Assembly: GCA_001708385.1 (NCBI GenBank)
Contig: CP012388.1
Coordinates: forward strand, 2,480,001 to 2,544,000
Source: Flavobacterium psychrophilum
GTDB taxonomy: Bacteria; Bacteroidota; Bacteroidia; Flavobacteriales; Flavobacteriaceae
Reading direction: 5' to 3'
DNA: 64,000 nucleotides
A program made the position numbers and the translations under genes. The notes under the pieces are model-generated. The model saw nothing but the letters and a program-made list of their open reading frames with translations. It had not been told where the DNA came from and made no database searches. Positions 7,302-14,960 of the stretch are shown piece after piece (the stretch's first letter is position 1; each line of letters opens with the position of its first letter).

Positions 7302-8036
7302 ATGGACGGATTACAGATTAAACAAAAACGCGAAGAGCTTGGGCTTACGCAAAAGGAATTGGCCGACTTAATTGGTGCCAGCCGCGAAACGATTATCAAC
7401 TACGAAAAAGGAAAACCAATTCCGAAGTCGAAAAGTGAAATATTAAACAAAGTACTCGAGCAAGGTGCTGTGTATCGTAAAAATGTACAGCAGGAGGAAA
7501 TAGTTCGTATTGCTGAAGATTTTGAGAACAAGAACGGCAACAAGTTCATAGAGCTGCCTAACGGTCAATACTATATGCTTATGCCGCTGGCAGAATTCAA
7601 CATACAGGCAGGCTTTTTAAGCACCTATCAGGATGCCGATTTTCTGATGGACCTTAGTCAGCATGGTATATTGGTAGACAAGCCGGTGCAGGGGCGTTAT
7701 GTTGCTTTTCGCGTTAATGGCGATAGTATGGACGATGGTTCCAGCCTTGCCATTACCCGAAACAGCATAGTATCTACGCGCGAGTTGCAACGCCATCATT
7801 GGAAGGGCAAGCTGCGATACCGCGATTTTCCGTACTGGGTTATTTATACCACCCAAAGTAAAATGCCGCTGCTTAAGGAAATTATAGATCATAATGTAGA
7901 AGAGGGTACCATTACCTGCCATTCGTTAAACGACAGTCCCGAGTTTACCGACTTCACCCTGCACATGAATGATATTCAGGCATTGTTTTATGTAATAGAT
8001 GTAAACAGGACGGTAAGTAAGAAGAGTTTTTATTAG
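7302..8036 (+). CDS. CI-like phage repressor (HTH + S24 LexA-type peptidase)
   Basis: A 244-residue repressor. Residues 3-60 form an XRE-type helix-turn-helix (IKQKREELGLTQKELADLIG, ETIINYEKG). The C-terminal half is a LexA/S24-type domain: an Ala-Gly cleavage-site candidate in FNIQAGFLS, and the catalytic serine in FRVNGDSMDDGSS. Such proteins hold a prophage silent and inactivate themselves after DNA damage. The start was moved from a longer frame at 7179 to the ATG at 7302 because the extra 41 residues overlap the operator and lack family similarity. Transcription is divergent from the early genes, and the palindrome at 7211-7228 lies between. It is the rightmost recognisable phage gene, so the prophage end (attR) should lie shortly after 8036; no att repeat was identified. 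Confidence 0.9.
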   Translation: MDGLQIKQKREELGLTQKELADLIGASRETIINYEKGKPIPKSKSEILNKVLEQGAVYRKNVQQEEIVRIAEDFENKNGNKFIELPNGQYYMLMPLAEFNIQAGFLSTYQDADFLMDLSQHGILVDKPVQGRYVAFRVNGDSMDDGSSLAITRNSIVSTRELQRHHWKGKLRYRDFPYWVIYTTQSKMPLLKEIIDHNVEEGTITCHSLNDSPEFTDFTLHMNDIQALFYVIDVNRTVSKKSFY

Positions 8037-8091
8037 AAGGCTTTCGGTGGTGGTAAGTGGCAAATTATCAAAGGTTAATGTGTCAAAAGAT

Positions 8092-8122
8092 TTTGAAATT
8101 AATCTTATTAATCCTACGTTTG
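8092..8122 (+). promoter_or_regulatory. Promoter of the first LRR lipoprotein gene
   Basis: TTTG (8092-8095), exactly 19 bases, then TACGTTTG (8115-8122): a perfect match to the Bacteroidota housekeeping promoter. It lies 27 bases before the ATG at 8150 and supports that start over the longer frame beginning at 8057. Confidence 0.85.
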
Positions 8123-8149
8123 CAGCAATTAAATACCAAACCAATCCCA

Positions 8150-9805
8150 ATGAAAAAACTTTTACTAGCCGCTGTGGTTACACTGCTGTTTTCTTGCAGT
8201 AATGATGATAATGCTTCGGTAATCGATCCTGTAGAAGAAAACCCCGAATTTCCGGAAAATTGTATTTCAGATACAGGATATTTTATCAAAAGTCAGGCTG
8301 ATGTAAATCTATTAGCTTTCAGCAGCATTTGCAAAATAGAAGGGGATTTGTATATCGGTTCAGATCTTAGATCGCCGGCTTCTGATATAACTGATTTATC
8401 TGGCCTAAGTACCATCCAGGAAGTTACAGGTAAATTAGTTATAGTTATTAACAATGAATTGCAAAATCTCCATGGCCTTGAAAATATTAAGAAAGTTGGG
8501 GCGTTAGAAATAATAGACAATAGTAAACTAACCAGTCTTGAAGGTTTAAGTATTGTTGAGATAACCGGAGTAACAGATAGCAATAATCAGAAGAGTGGTC
8601 TTTTGATACTTCGTAACGACGCGCTTACTAATCTTAAAGGTCTCGAAAATCTTACATCTGTACCATCCGTAAAATTAAGTCAGAATAAAGCTTTAAAAGA
8701 TATCACTGCGTTAGCAGGATTAGAAAGTTTACCTGAATTAGAACTAATAGAAAATTACGCCTTAATTAATTTGGAAGGGTTTAACAACCTAACCAATGTT
8801 GGTAGCATTAGGCTGGAAAGTAATCTGTTGCTAAACTCATTAGGAGCTTTTGATAATCTTACTGATTTAGGTAGCTTTTATTGTGGAGGGAATCCAATGC
8901 TCCTATCTTTAAAAGGCTTTGAAAAACTTACCAAAATAAATGTGTTAAGTGTCTTACAATCTCAATTTACCTCTTTGGAAGGGATTCAAAATGTAAGGTC
9001 TATAGACTATCTAAGGATAGAGTCAAATCCAAAGCTTAATAATATTGCACAATTAGATAAACTTACCTCGGTTCATAGCGTGGATTTAAGAGATAATCAA
9101 AGTTTGGTGTCCCTTCAGGGTTTACACAACCTTAAATCATGTATATATAAAATAAATATTCAGGAAAACAACGCTCTTACTTCTGTTTCTGCGTTAAGTA
9201 GCCTTGAAAGTATCGATGAGCTAGAGATTAGAGATTGTAATGCGCTAACATCTTTACAGGGGCTTGGTGCCATTAAACAAATAAACAATTTAAGGATAAT
9301 AGGTGTACCCCTGAGTTCTATTGATTATGTTGGAAATATACATTCATTGTCGATTCTACAGATATCCGACACACAAATTGCTTCTCTTTCAGGATTAAGC
9401 GGATTAACCGATTTAAAAATCTTTACAATGTATGATAATAACAATCTTACTTCATTAAGTGGCCTGGAAAACATTACAAGCTTAACAAGTCTATCAATCT
9501 CAAATTGCCCAAATCTTACATCCATACAGGCTCTTTCGAATGTAGATGCATTTTCCGAATATTTTTACGAAGGATTGTTACATAAAGGAGCAATATATAT
9601 AACTAATACAGGCTTAGCATCTCTGGATGCCCTTAGTAACGTAACTAATAGCCCTTCAAATCTTGTAATAGAAAACAATCCCGAGCTTAGTAATTACTGT
9701 GGATTGGAAAATTTAAATATGGATACTCTGGAATATGTGAGTATTGTTAGTAATCAATATAACCCCACAGCAGAAGATATAATCGCAGGTAATTGCGCCC
9801 AATAA
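8150..9805 (+). CDS. Leucine-rich-repeat surface lipoprotein, paralog 1
   Basis: A 551-residue lipoprotein. Residues 1-15 are a lipoprotein signal ending LLFSC, followed by SNDDN, a Ser/Asp tail like the lipoprotein export signals of Bacteroidota, so surface display is likely. Then comes a segment of the type IKSQADVNLLAF shared by all four paralogs, about 18-20 irregular leucine-rich units of the pattern NxxLTSLxGLxNLTxVxxLxI, and a C-terminal cap with two cysteines (NYCGLENL...YNPTAEDIIAGNC). The repeats resemble receptor L-domain LRRs. Binding partners are unknown. It is the longest of the four paralogs (others are 365-376 residues) and has its own promoter. The next gene follows after 15 bases. 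Confidence 0.85.
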   Translation: MKKLLLAAVVTLLFSCSNDDNASVIDPVEENPEFPENCISDTGYFIKSQADVNLLAFSSICKIEGDLYIGSDLRSPASDITDLSGLSTIQEVTGKLVIVINNELQNLHGLENIKKVGALEIIDNSKLTSLEGLSIVEITGVTDSNNQKSGLLILRNDALTNLKGLENLTSVPSVKLSQNKALKDITALAGLESLPELELIENYALINLEGFNNLTNVGSIRLESNLLLNSLGAFDNLTDLGSFYCGGNPMLLSLKGFEKLTKINVLSVLQSQFTSLEGIQNVRSIDYLRIESNPKLNNIAQLDKLTSVHSVDLRDNQSLVSLQGLHNLKSCIYKINIQENNALTSVSALSSLESIDELEIRDCNALTSLQGLGAIKQINNLRIIGVPLSSIDYVGNIHSLSILQISDTQIASLSGLSGLTDLKIFTMYDNNNLTSLSGLENITSLTSLSISNCPNLTSIQALSNVDAFSEYFYEGLLHKGAIYITNTGLASLDALSNVTNSPSNLVIENNPELSNYCGLENLNMDTLEYVSIVSNQYNPTAEDIIAGNCAQ

Positions 9806-9820
9806 TCCAAACCAACCTCA

Positions 9821-10951
9821 ATGAAAAAACTTTTATTAGCCGCTATGGCTATGCTGTTGTTTGCTTGCAGTAGCGATGATAATGTGTCTAACGATTCATT
9901 GGCACAATGCGCATTCACAGGCGATGTTACCCTTACTACTCAGGCAGAAGTTGATGCTTTTGCTGCCAATAATTATTGTGTGGTAAACGGTAATCTAAAG
10001 ATAGTATCTTCAAACTCTGAAGAAACAAACATAACCAGTCTTGAAGGTCTGGCAAGCCTTGTGAAGATTGAGGGAAACCTTGTAATAATCAACAACCCGT
10101 TATTAAATTTACATGGACTGCATAATATTAAGCAGATTCGTAATCTAGACATAGAGAGTAATAGTCACCTTATTAATTTACAAGGGCTTGAATCATTACA
10201 GCTTGTGGGTAATATTGGTGTTAACAATACAGCAGGTATTGTTGTAAAAAATAATGAGTTGTTGAAAAACTTACGAGGAATTGGGCCGGTAAAGGAGTTA
10301 AACTTTTTAGATGTTCAGGAAAATGCATCACTTTTAAATGTAAGTGGTTTAAATACAGTTACAAAAATATATCAAGGCTTAAGATTCTATAGAAATGATG
10401 AACTTGAAAATTTAGAAGGTCTTAATAATGTTACTTCTATTGATTTGGTGATGTTGATCAGCAATTTTAAGCTTGTTTCTATTGAAGCCCTTGCAGCGCT
10501 TGAAAATGTAGCAACATTACAAATTAATGATAATGATGCATTACTTACTCTTAGAGGACTTGAAAGTATTCTTGAAATTAAAGAACTGCAAATTACAAAT
10601 AACTCATACCTTAAAAATCTAGAGGGATTGCAAAATCTAAAAAAAGCGGAAAAGTTTAAACTTATAAATAACTATCGTCTGACTTCAATAAGCCACTTAA
10701 TTGGCTTAAAAACAATTGAAGGTGATGATGCTCCGCAATTTCATATTGACAGTAATACTTCATTAGAAACAGTAGACGGATTGCAAAATCTTGCTCTCAT
10801 TAATGGCAATTTCCTGATACAAAATAATAGTATTACAGATTACTGTGCTATTACAAATCTGGTTTTGACTAATATCTATCCGATGTATTTTGTTGATAAC
10901 ACCTATAATCCAACCAAAAATGACTTTGCAGCGGGCAACTGTAGCCAGTAA
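9821..10951 (+). CDS. Leucine-rich-repeat surface lipoprotein, paralog 2
   Basis: A 376-residue lipoprotein with signal MKKLLLAAMAMLLFAC and a SSDDN tail after the lipid cysteine. The shared N-terminal segment LTTQAEVDAFAANNY precedes about 11 leucine-rich units (for example ITSLEGLASLVKIEGNLVI) and the C-terminal cap DYCAITNL...YNPTKNDFAAGNC. It lies 15 bases downstream of paralog 1 with no promoter between, so the two are an operon and probably a tandem duplication. A strong terminator follows. The 5' regions of the two genes are nearly identical (ATGAAAAAACTTTTA), consistent with recent duplication or gene conversion. Confidence 0.85.
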   Translation: MKKLLLAAMAMLLFACSSDDNVSNDSLAQCAFTGDVTLTTQAEVDAFAANNYCVVNGNLKIVSSNSEETNITSLEGLASLVKIEGNLVIINNPLLNLHGLHNIKQIRNLDIESNSHLINLQGLESLQLVGNIGVNNTAGIVVKNNELLKNLRGIGPVKELNFLDVQENASLLNVSGLNTVTKIYQGLRFYRNDELENLEGLNNVTSIDLVMLISNFKLVSIEALAALENVATLQINDNDALLTLRGLESILEIKELQITNNSYLKNLEGLQNLKKAEKFKLINNYRLTSISHLIGLKTIEGDDAPQFHIDSNTSLETVDGLQNLALINGNFLIQNNSITDYCAITNLVLTNIYPMYFVDNTYNPTKNDFAAGNCSQ

Positions 10952-10959
10952 TAAAACGA

Positions 10960-10988
10960 AAAACCGCTTTTTTTCAGAGCGGTTTTTT
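10960..10988 (+). terminator. Terminator after the LRR pair
   Basis: AAAACCGCT (10960-10968) pairs with AGCGGTTTT (10978-10986), followed by more T. It starts eight bases after the stop of paralog 2. The rest of the gap to 11134 holds a family F repeat string (11095-11120). Confidence 0.85.
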
Positions 10989-11134
10989 ATAGGTTTTTGT
11001 TATACTAATGCACAAAGCATCTATAATGCGCAGAGGTTTTCACTCCACTGTGTTATGTTCAGAAGGACAGAATGTTTCAATGCATACCACATACTGCACA
11101 CTGCGACTGAAGACTGAACACTATTTATTGCAAA

Positions 11135-11773
11135 CTATTTCCCTTCGGCGAATGCCTTTTCTAATGTATCAAGAAACACAGCAGTTTCCTGTGCACCGCT
11201 AATAGCATATTTACGGTTCAGTACAAAAAACGGAACCCCGCGAATGCCCAGTTCCTGTGCTTCGGTAATATCTGCCATTACATCTTTCGTATAAGCACCG
11301 CTGCCCATTACGTTGGCAAGTTTGGTTGCATCAAGGCCAAGCTCGGCGGCAAAAGCCAGTAGGGTTTGAGCATCGTCAATATTACGGCCTTCGGTAAAGT
11401 AAGCAGCAAATACTTTTTCTTCGGCTTCACTCTGTTTGCCATATTGTTTGGCGAAATGTATAAAGCGGTGTGCATTAAAGCTGTTGGCAACAACGGTCTT
11501 GTCAAAATTATAGGTCAGTCCCACTTTGGCAGCCATTTCTGCAACATAGTCGTTCATGCCTTTGGCTTCCTCAACCGAAATGTTCTTATGCTCGGCAAGC
11601 ATCTGGTTAATGTTCTTAGAGGGGTCTGTTTTAAGCTCCGGAGAGAGCATAAAACTCTTCCATTCTATCTCTACCTCGCTTTTGTTGGCAAATTGCGCCA
11701 GTGCTTCATCAAATCGTTTCTTGCCTATGTAGCAGAACGGACACATAATGTCGCTCCATATTTCTATTTTCAT
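11135..11773 (-). CDS. DsbA/FrnE-type thioredoxin-fold oxidoreductase
   Basis: A 212-residue cytoplasmic protein of the DsbA-like 2-hydroxychromene-2-carboxylate isomerase/FrnE family. Seen: start MKIEIWSDIMCPFCYIGKKR with the CPFC redox motif at residues 11-14, a helical insert (about 40-150), and the cis-proline loop GIRGVPFFVLNRKYAISGAQ near residue 180. No signal peptide, so it acts in the cytoplasm, probably on thiol/disulfide substrates. The ATG at 11773 is preferred over the longer frame because the family starts at MKIEI. It is a single gene with no partner in the neighbourhood. Confidence 0.88.
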   Translation of the reverse strand: MKIEIWSDIMCPFCYIGKKRFDEALAQFANKSEVEIEWKSFMLSPELKTDPSKNINQMLAEHKNISVEEAKGMNDYVAEMAAKVGLTYNFDKTVVANSFNAHRFIHFAKQYGKQSEAEEKVFAAYFTEGRNIDDAQTLLAFAAELGLDATKLANVMGSGAYTKDVMADITEAQELGIRGVPFFVLNRKYAISGAQETAVFLDTLEKAFAEGK

Positions 11774-11831
11774 CTGTATCGTATTTAATCGTTCTACAAA
11801 GGTCGCAAACATTTTGCAAAGCACATAGGTC

Positions 11832-11863
11832 TTTGTGTATTTCGGCTGTTTTTACTATATTTA
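11832..11863 (+). promoter_or_regulatory. Promoter of the lipocalin-like gene
   Basis: TTTG at 11832-11835, 20 bases, then TATATTTA at 11856-11863, one mismatch from TAnnTTTG. It lies 25 bases before the ATG at 11889. Confidence 0.6.
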
Positions 11864-11888
11864 ATCTGTAAACCAATCAATTAATAAA

Positions 11889-12254
11889 ATGAAAAAAGTT
11901 GTAACCCTGTTTGCCCTGCTGTTTGTCATAACAGCGGTAAACGCACAAACCGCCGAACAGCTCGTTGGAAAATGGAAACTCGTAAAGTGGACCAAAGGAG
12001 GCAAAGAAAAAGACATTCAGGATAAATTTAAAACTACCGAAGTGTACCAGGTTTTTGATGCCGATGGACATTTTACCAGCATAATTGCCGATAAAAGCCA
12101 CGAGGGAAAATGGGAACTTAGTAAAGATAATAAAAAGCTGACCATTACTGTAGGGGTTATTGTAAGCGAAACTTTTACAATTGATTATTTTGATGCCAAA
12201 CGAAGGGTTATCTCTCTTCCTTTGCTCGGTGTGCTTGAATATGAAAAGCAATAA
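11889..12254 (+). CDS. Secreted lipocalin-like protein
   Basis: A 121-residue exported protein. The signal peptide (MKKVVTLFALLFVITAVNAQ) is followed by TAEQLVGKWKLVKW, the G-x-W opening typical of small lipocalin-like proteins of Bacteroidota, and by alternating beta strands (VYQVFDADGHFTSII, GKWELSKDNKKLTI, ETFTIDYFDAKRRVISL). No lipid cysteine, so it is probably periplasmic. Ligand unknown. It has its own promoter and terminator, so it is a monocistronic unit. Confidence 0.7.
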   Translation: MKKVVTLFALLFVITAVNAQTAEQLVGKWKLVKWTKGGKEKDIQDKFKTTEVYQVFDADGHFTSIIADKSHEGKWELSKDNKKLTITVGVIVSETFTIDYFDAKRRVISLPLLGVLEYEKQ

Positions 12255-12270
12255 ATATAGAATTGTAAAA

Positions 12271-12311
12271 AACAAAATGCCATCCCGTTAAGAGATGGCA
12301 TTTTGTTTTCG
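12271..12311. terminator. Bidirectional terminator
   Basis: A perfect 14-bp stem, AACAAAATGCCATC (12271-12284) with GATGGCATTTTGTT (12294-12307), flanked by A and T tracts. It serves the lipocalin-like gene on the left and probably the minus-strand gene at 12341-12667. Confidence 0.9.
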
Positions 12312-12340
12312 TGTGTTTTTATATTTTTTCAGGGCAGGTG

Positions 12341-12667
12341 TTACACAGCCGGAGCCTCTTCAGGTCCTTCGGTAATAACGTCTTCTTCAGCTTCAATAAG
12401 TGCTTCTTCTGCCTGGTTGTAAAGCATTTCAATTTCGTCTTCTGTTAAAAAGCGAACGTCTTTGTGTGCTACTTCAACAAGGCTTCCTGTGTTAGCATCT
12501 TCAATAAGGGCATAGAATTTCTCGTTTCCTTTTTTGTCGGCATTAGTACCCCAAATGTGGAAGTAACCAATTGCTTTTACTTTTTTAGAAGTCGATTTTT
12601 TGCTCTTTTTGGTTTTTACCTTTTTGGTTACAGAATATTGTACCAGTCTTAAGTCTGTCCTGTTCAT
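12341..12667 (-). CDS. Hypothetical protein with basic linker and acidic tail
   Basis: A 108-residue protein. The ATG at 12667 (MNRTDLRLVQYSVTKKVK) is chosen because a -7 box lies 33 bases upstream and the longer frame crosses it. Residues 15-32 are a run of Lys/Ser/Thr (KTKKSKKSTSKKVK), then a compact part IGYFHIWGTNADKKGNEKFY, LIEDANTGSLVEVAHKDVRFL, and an acidic C-terminus (EEALIEAEEDVITEGPEE). The middle looks like a small beta domain that senses or binds something, but no family is recognised. Confidence 0.6.
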   Translation of the reverse strand: MNRTDLRLVQYSVTKKVKTKKSKKSTSKKVKAIGYFHIWGTNADKKGNEKFYALIEDANTGSLVEVAHKDVRFLTEDEIEMLYNQAEEALIEAEEDVITEGPEEAPAV

Positions 12668-12700
12668 GGTTGCGAGGGTTTTATTTACAATTACGTAACG

Positions 12701-12708
12701 CAAAATTA
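12701..12708 (-). promoter_or_regulatory. -7 box of the 12341-12667 gene
   Basis: TAATTTTG on the minus strand is a perfect TAnnTTTG box, 33 bases before the ATG at 12667. No good TTTG partner is visible at the usual distance. Confidence 0.5.
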
Positions 12709-12797
12709 ACATATCGTAACTGAAAAAGACCGTTTTCAATGTTAAGGATTACTGGGTAGTGCGAAACTTAACATTAGAATGAAATTTAAAATAAATG

Positions 12798-13328
12798 GGA
12801 ACGCGGATAAAACGGATTAGGCGAATCAACGCGGATTTTTTAGCACTATATTCTTTTTATTACTGTTGCTGAAAATTTTACGAATAAACTCCGGTTCTTT
12901 CCCAAAATTAAGCAACAGACCAACTTCGCAATTGGTGCTTTTTAAATAATTTATGAGTTGATATTCAAATTCTTCTACGATATAATCGCAGGCTTTCAGT
13001 TCCAATATTACGGTATTGTTTACTATAATATCTGCGAAATAGTCACCTACCACAATTCCTTTATAGTAAACAACGATTTTCTTTTGAGCTTCAACATTGA
13101 ATCCTCTGGATTGTAATTCTAAAAACAGCGCATTTTGATATACTCTTTCTAAAAAGCCATAACCAAGATCATTATACACATCGTAAAAGGCTTTTATTAT
13201 TTCAGAGGTTAATTCTTTATGGAGTAGTTTATCCACGAATGTAAGATTTTAGCTAAACTAATAAAATTATCTTTTCAGAGGTATTAAAAATCTGCGCAAA
13301 TTCGTACCATCTGTGTCATCCGCGTTCC
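12798..13328 (-). mobile_element. Family B repeat arms flanking a GxxExxY gene (531 bp)
   Basis: The left arm (12798-12840) and right arm (13286-13328) are each 43 bases and inverted relative to each other, identical at 32 of 43 positions, with perfectly matching ends (AAAAATC inside, ATCCGCGTTCC outside). The GxxExxY gene lies between them, transcribed towards the left arm. Its stop codon and last codons are inside that arm. Single arms of the same family occur at 3369-3410, 3965-4005, 14298-14335, 28689-28727, 47690-47733 and 48756-48797. The layout is that of a small element with terminal inverted repeats; mobility is inference. No flanking target duplication was recognised. Confidence 0.65.
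12826..13236 (-). CDS. GxxExxY family protein (PD-(D/E)XK-like nuclease fold)
   Basis: A 136-residue protein starting at GTG 13236; no ATG is available. It shows the family signature GYGFLERVYQNAL (GxxExxY) near residue 27, followed by VGDYFADIIVNNTVILELKAC around residues 68-88: the D...ELK order is that of PD-(D/E)XK nucleases, and QLINYLKSTNCEVGLLLNFG near 105-120 completes the fold. Biochemical role of the family is not established. The stop TGA (12826-12828) and the last residues (KNPR) are encoded by the left repeat arm, so gene and repeat are physically fused. The start lies 49 bases from the right arm. Confidence 0.85.
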   Translation of the reverse strand: MDKLLHKELTSEIIKAFYDVYNDLGYGFLERVYQNALFLELQSRGFNVEAQKKIVVYYKGIVVGDYFADIIVNNTVILELKACDYIVEEFEYQLINYLKSTNCEVGLLLNFGKEPEFIRKIFSNSNKKNIVLKNPR

Positions 13329-13338
13329 AATACCGACT

Positions 13339-14256
13339 TTACCTGCAAAAATCATATTCAGCATATTTGCTGCACTCTTTTCCTGTAGCTACAATGGTAT
13401 GGCTTTGCTGTTTTTCGCCTTTAAGCACGGCTTTCATAAAGTCGATGGATGGCTGATAGTCCTTCGTAAACAATTCGGCGCTGTATTCATGGCCTCCACC
13501 GCAAAACGTTACCAGTTTAACATTGCCTTTCAGGTCGGTAATATGGTTGAAAATAGAATACGATCCAAACAGCATCAGCCAGCCCGGAGTACCCGGTTCG
13601 CAATAATGGTGGGCTGCTGTTCCGTAAGGCACGGTAACATCGCAGCTACCGTGAAACAGCATGGTTGGGATGAGGTTTTTCGGCGTAATAAGATTGATAT
13701 CCATAATTGCCCCGGCTCCCGAAATGATTCCTGCATATTTAAAGTCTGCCGGAAGCTGCCCCGGATACATTTTCATCATTTTTTTATCCCAGAAAGCGGC
13801 GTGAAGTACAGCTTCGGCACCGGCACTGCTTCCCGAAATAAAGATCTTTTTTGTGTCTATGTTGTAATTATCCTGATTCTTAATAAAGTAAACAACGGCC
13901 TGTTGCATTTGGTTGGCAGCAATTTGTATGGCTTTGATTTTTTCCGGTAATATACCGTCGCAGCTAAAGCTTTTACCCTTCATATACAGTGTGTAGCTAA
14001 TGTTGGAAGCCACGAATCCCTGTGCTGCTGCCTGTTTTGTAAAAGCATGGTCCCATTTGCGTTCGCCAACAGCAAAGCCGCCTCCGTGAACGTGTACTAC
14101 AAGCGGCAGTTTTTCTTTGCTTTTGTTTTTTGGGATAAAAATATCCATCTCCAGGGCAAGAGTATCGTTAGCAAAATAGGTAACGGTTTTAAATTCCTGC
14201 GCATAGGCAGATGTAAATAGTATAAAGGCGAGTAAAAATGTAAGGTGCTTTTTCAT
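13339..14256 (-). CDS. Secreted alpha/beta-hydrolase (carboxylesterase type)
   Basis: A 305-residue exported enzyme. The signal peptide (MKKHLTFLLAFILFTSAYAQ) is followed by an alpha/beta-hydrolase of the acetyl-esterase/BD-FAE type. Seen: oxyanion-hole motif HVHGGGFAVGERKWD near residue 55, nucleophile elbow ISGSSAGAEA near residue 143, acid candidate in HGSCDVTVPYG near 215, and histidine in CGGGHEYS near 258. All triad elements are present. The C-terminus has two cysteines (GKECSKYAEYDFC) that may pair. Substrate is probably an ester of a small carbohydrate or acyl group, unproven. A perfect -7 box (TAAATTTG on the minus strand, 14278-14285) lies 21 bases upstream of the ATG. Confidence 0.85.
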   Translation of the reverse strand: MKKHLTFLLAFILFTSAYAQEFKTVTYFANDTLALEMDIFIPKNKSKEKLPLVVHVHGGGFAVGERKWDHAFTKQAAAQGFVASNISYTLYMKGKSFSCDGILPEKIKAIQIAANQMQQAVVYFIKNQDNYNIDTKKIFISGSSAGAEAVLHAAFWDKKMMKMYPGQLPADFKYAGIISGAGAIMDINLITPKNLIPTMLFHGSCDVTVPYGTAAHHYCEPGTPGWLMLFGSYSIFNHITDLKGNVKLVTFCGGGHEYSAELFTKDYQPSIDFMKAVLKGEKQQSHTIVATGKECSKYAEYDFCR

Positions 14257-14277
14257 TTGAAAGAAGGATTGTTTTTA

Positions 14278-14285
14278 CAAATTTA
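14278..14285 (-). promoter_or_regulatory. -7 box of the esterase gene
   Basis: CAAATTTA on the plus strand reads TAAATTTG on the coding strand, a perfect -7 box, 21 bases before the ATG at 14256. No clear TTTG is found at -33. Confidence 0.5.
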
Positions 14286-14297
14286 CAATTTTGAATG

Positions 14298-14335
14298 CAG
14301 ATGAACCAGGGAAGATCTGCGTCATCCGCGTTCAA
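14298..14335 (-). repeat. Single arm of repeat family B
   Basis: GCAGATGAACCAGGGAAGAT followed by CTGCGTCATCCGCGTTC matches the right arm of the element at 12798-13328. It has no partner arm nearby. Confidence 0.6.
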
Positions 14336-14363
14336 TTGAACTATATCGGTTTAAATGGCTACT

Positions 14364-14648
14364 CTAATGAAAATGCTTGTTCCAGTTTTGTCCCAGCCAC
14401 GTCTTCATTTCAGACCGGGTATTTATCTTTTCGGGCATGTATTTACAGATCAATTTTTCGAGCCTGTGCATAGAACTCAATGCAAAGAGCCCGTTAAGTA
14501 ATAAGAAACGGTTTATGAACTCGAGTATCTGGTAGCCGTTATTGCGGTCGATTACATCATCCAGATGTATAGATCTGAACGTTCTTGCAAGTGAATCTTC
14601 GTCCCAGTTATAGGTATATCTTAAGTCTTCTTTTTTAAATGGGGGCAT
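14364..14648 (-). CDS. Hypothetical protein, 94 residues
   Basis: A soluble, mostly helical protein with no family I recognise. Visible stretches include PPFKKEDLRYTYNWDEDSLA at the start, YQILEFINRFLLLNGLFALS in the middle and a basic/aromatic end (TWLGQNWNKHFH). It has a clear ATG, a -7 box upstream at 14706-14713 and codon use like its neighbours, so it is probably a real gene. It stands alone. Confidence 0.55.
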   Translation of the reverse strand: MPPFKKEDLRYTYNWDEDSLARTFRSIHLDDVIDRNNGYQILEFINRFLLLNGLFALSSMHRLEKLICKYMPEKINTRSEMKTWLGQNWNKHFH

Positions 14649-14960
14649 AGTTAATGGTTTGAATAATACAATGGGGCTGTTGTAAATTCAGTAGTGGATG
14701 CATAACAAATGTACCATCTATATAATTTGTTTTTAGGCAAATAAAAGTTAAAAGGTGAAGATGAGAAACTTAAAAAATGTTTGACTTATATTATCCCCGG
14801 AAGGTATCGCAGTTTAGCTGTAATATGTAAAAAATAAATCCCCCAATGCAGTAGGGAAGCAGCGGGGGACAGGAGTAAATGATATTCGAGGGAATATATT
14901 TTAGTGCGCAAACATAGAACAACGAATCGGACTATGCTTACAAACGGTGTTTTGTTTACG
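14649..14960. other. Intergenic stretch with a minus-strand promoter
   Basis: No gene is seen. On the minus strand TACATTTG (14706-14713) is a perfect -7 box for the gene at 14364-14648, with TTTG at 14738-14741, 24 bases further up (slightly long). An open frame at 14786-14998 overlaps the kinase gene's 3' end and is not considered coding. Confidence 0.5.

Noticed and set aside
8057..8149. N-terminal extension of LRR paralog 1
   Set aside because: It crosses a perfect promoter at 8092-8122 and would bury the lipoprotein signal.
8037..8150. Attachment site at the prophage's right end
   Set aside because: No tRNA or direct repeat could be identified; the other end of the prophage is outside the window.
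11366..11788. Forward frame of 140 codons
   Set aside because: Antisense of the DsbA-like gene, which has a clear CPFC motif on the other strand.
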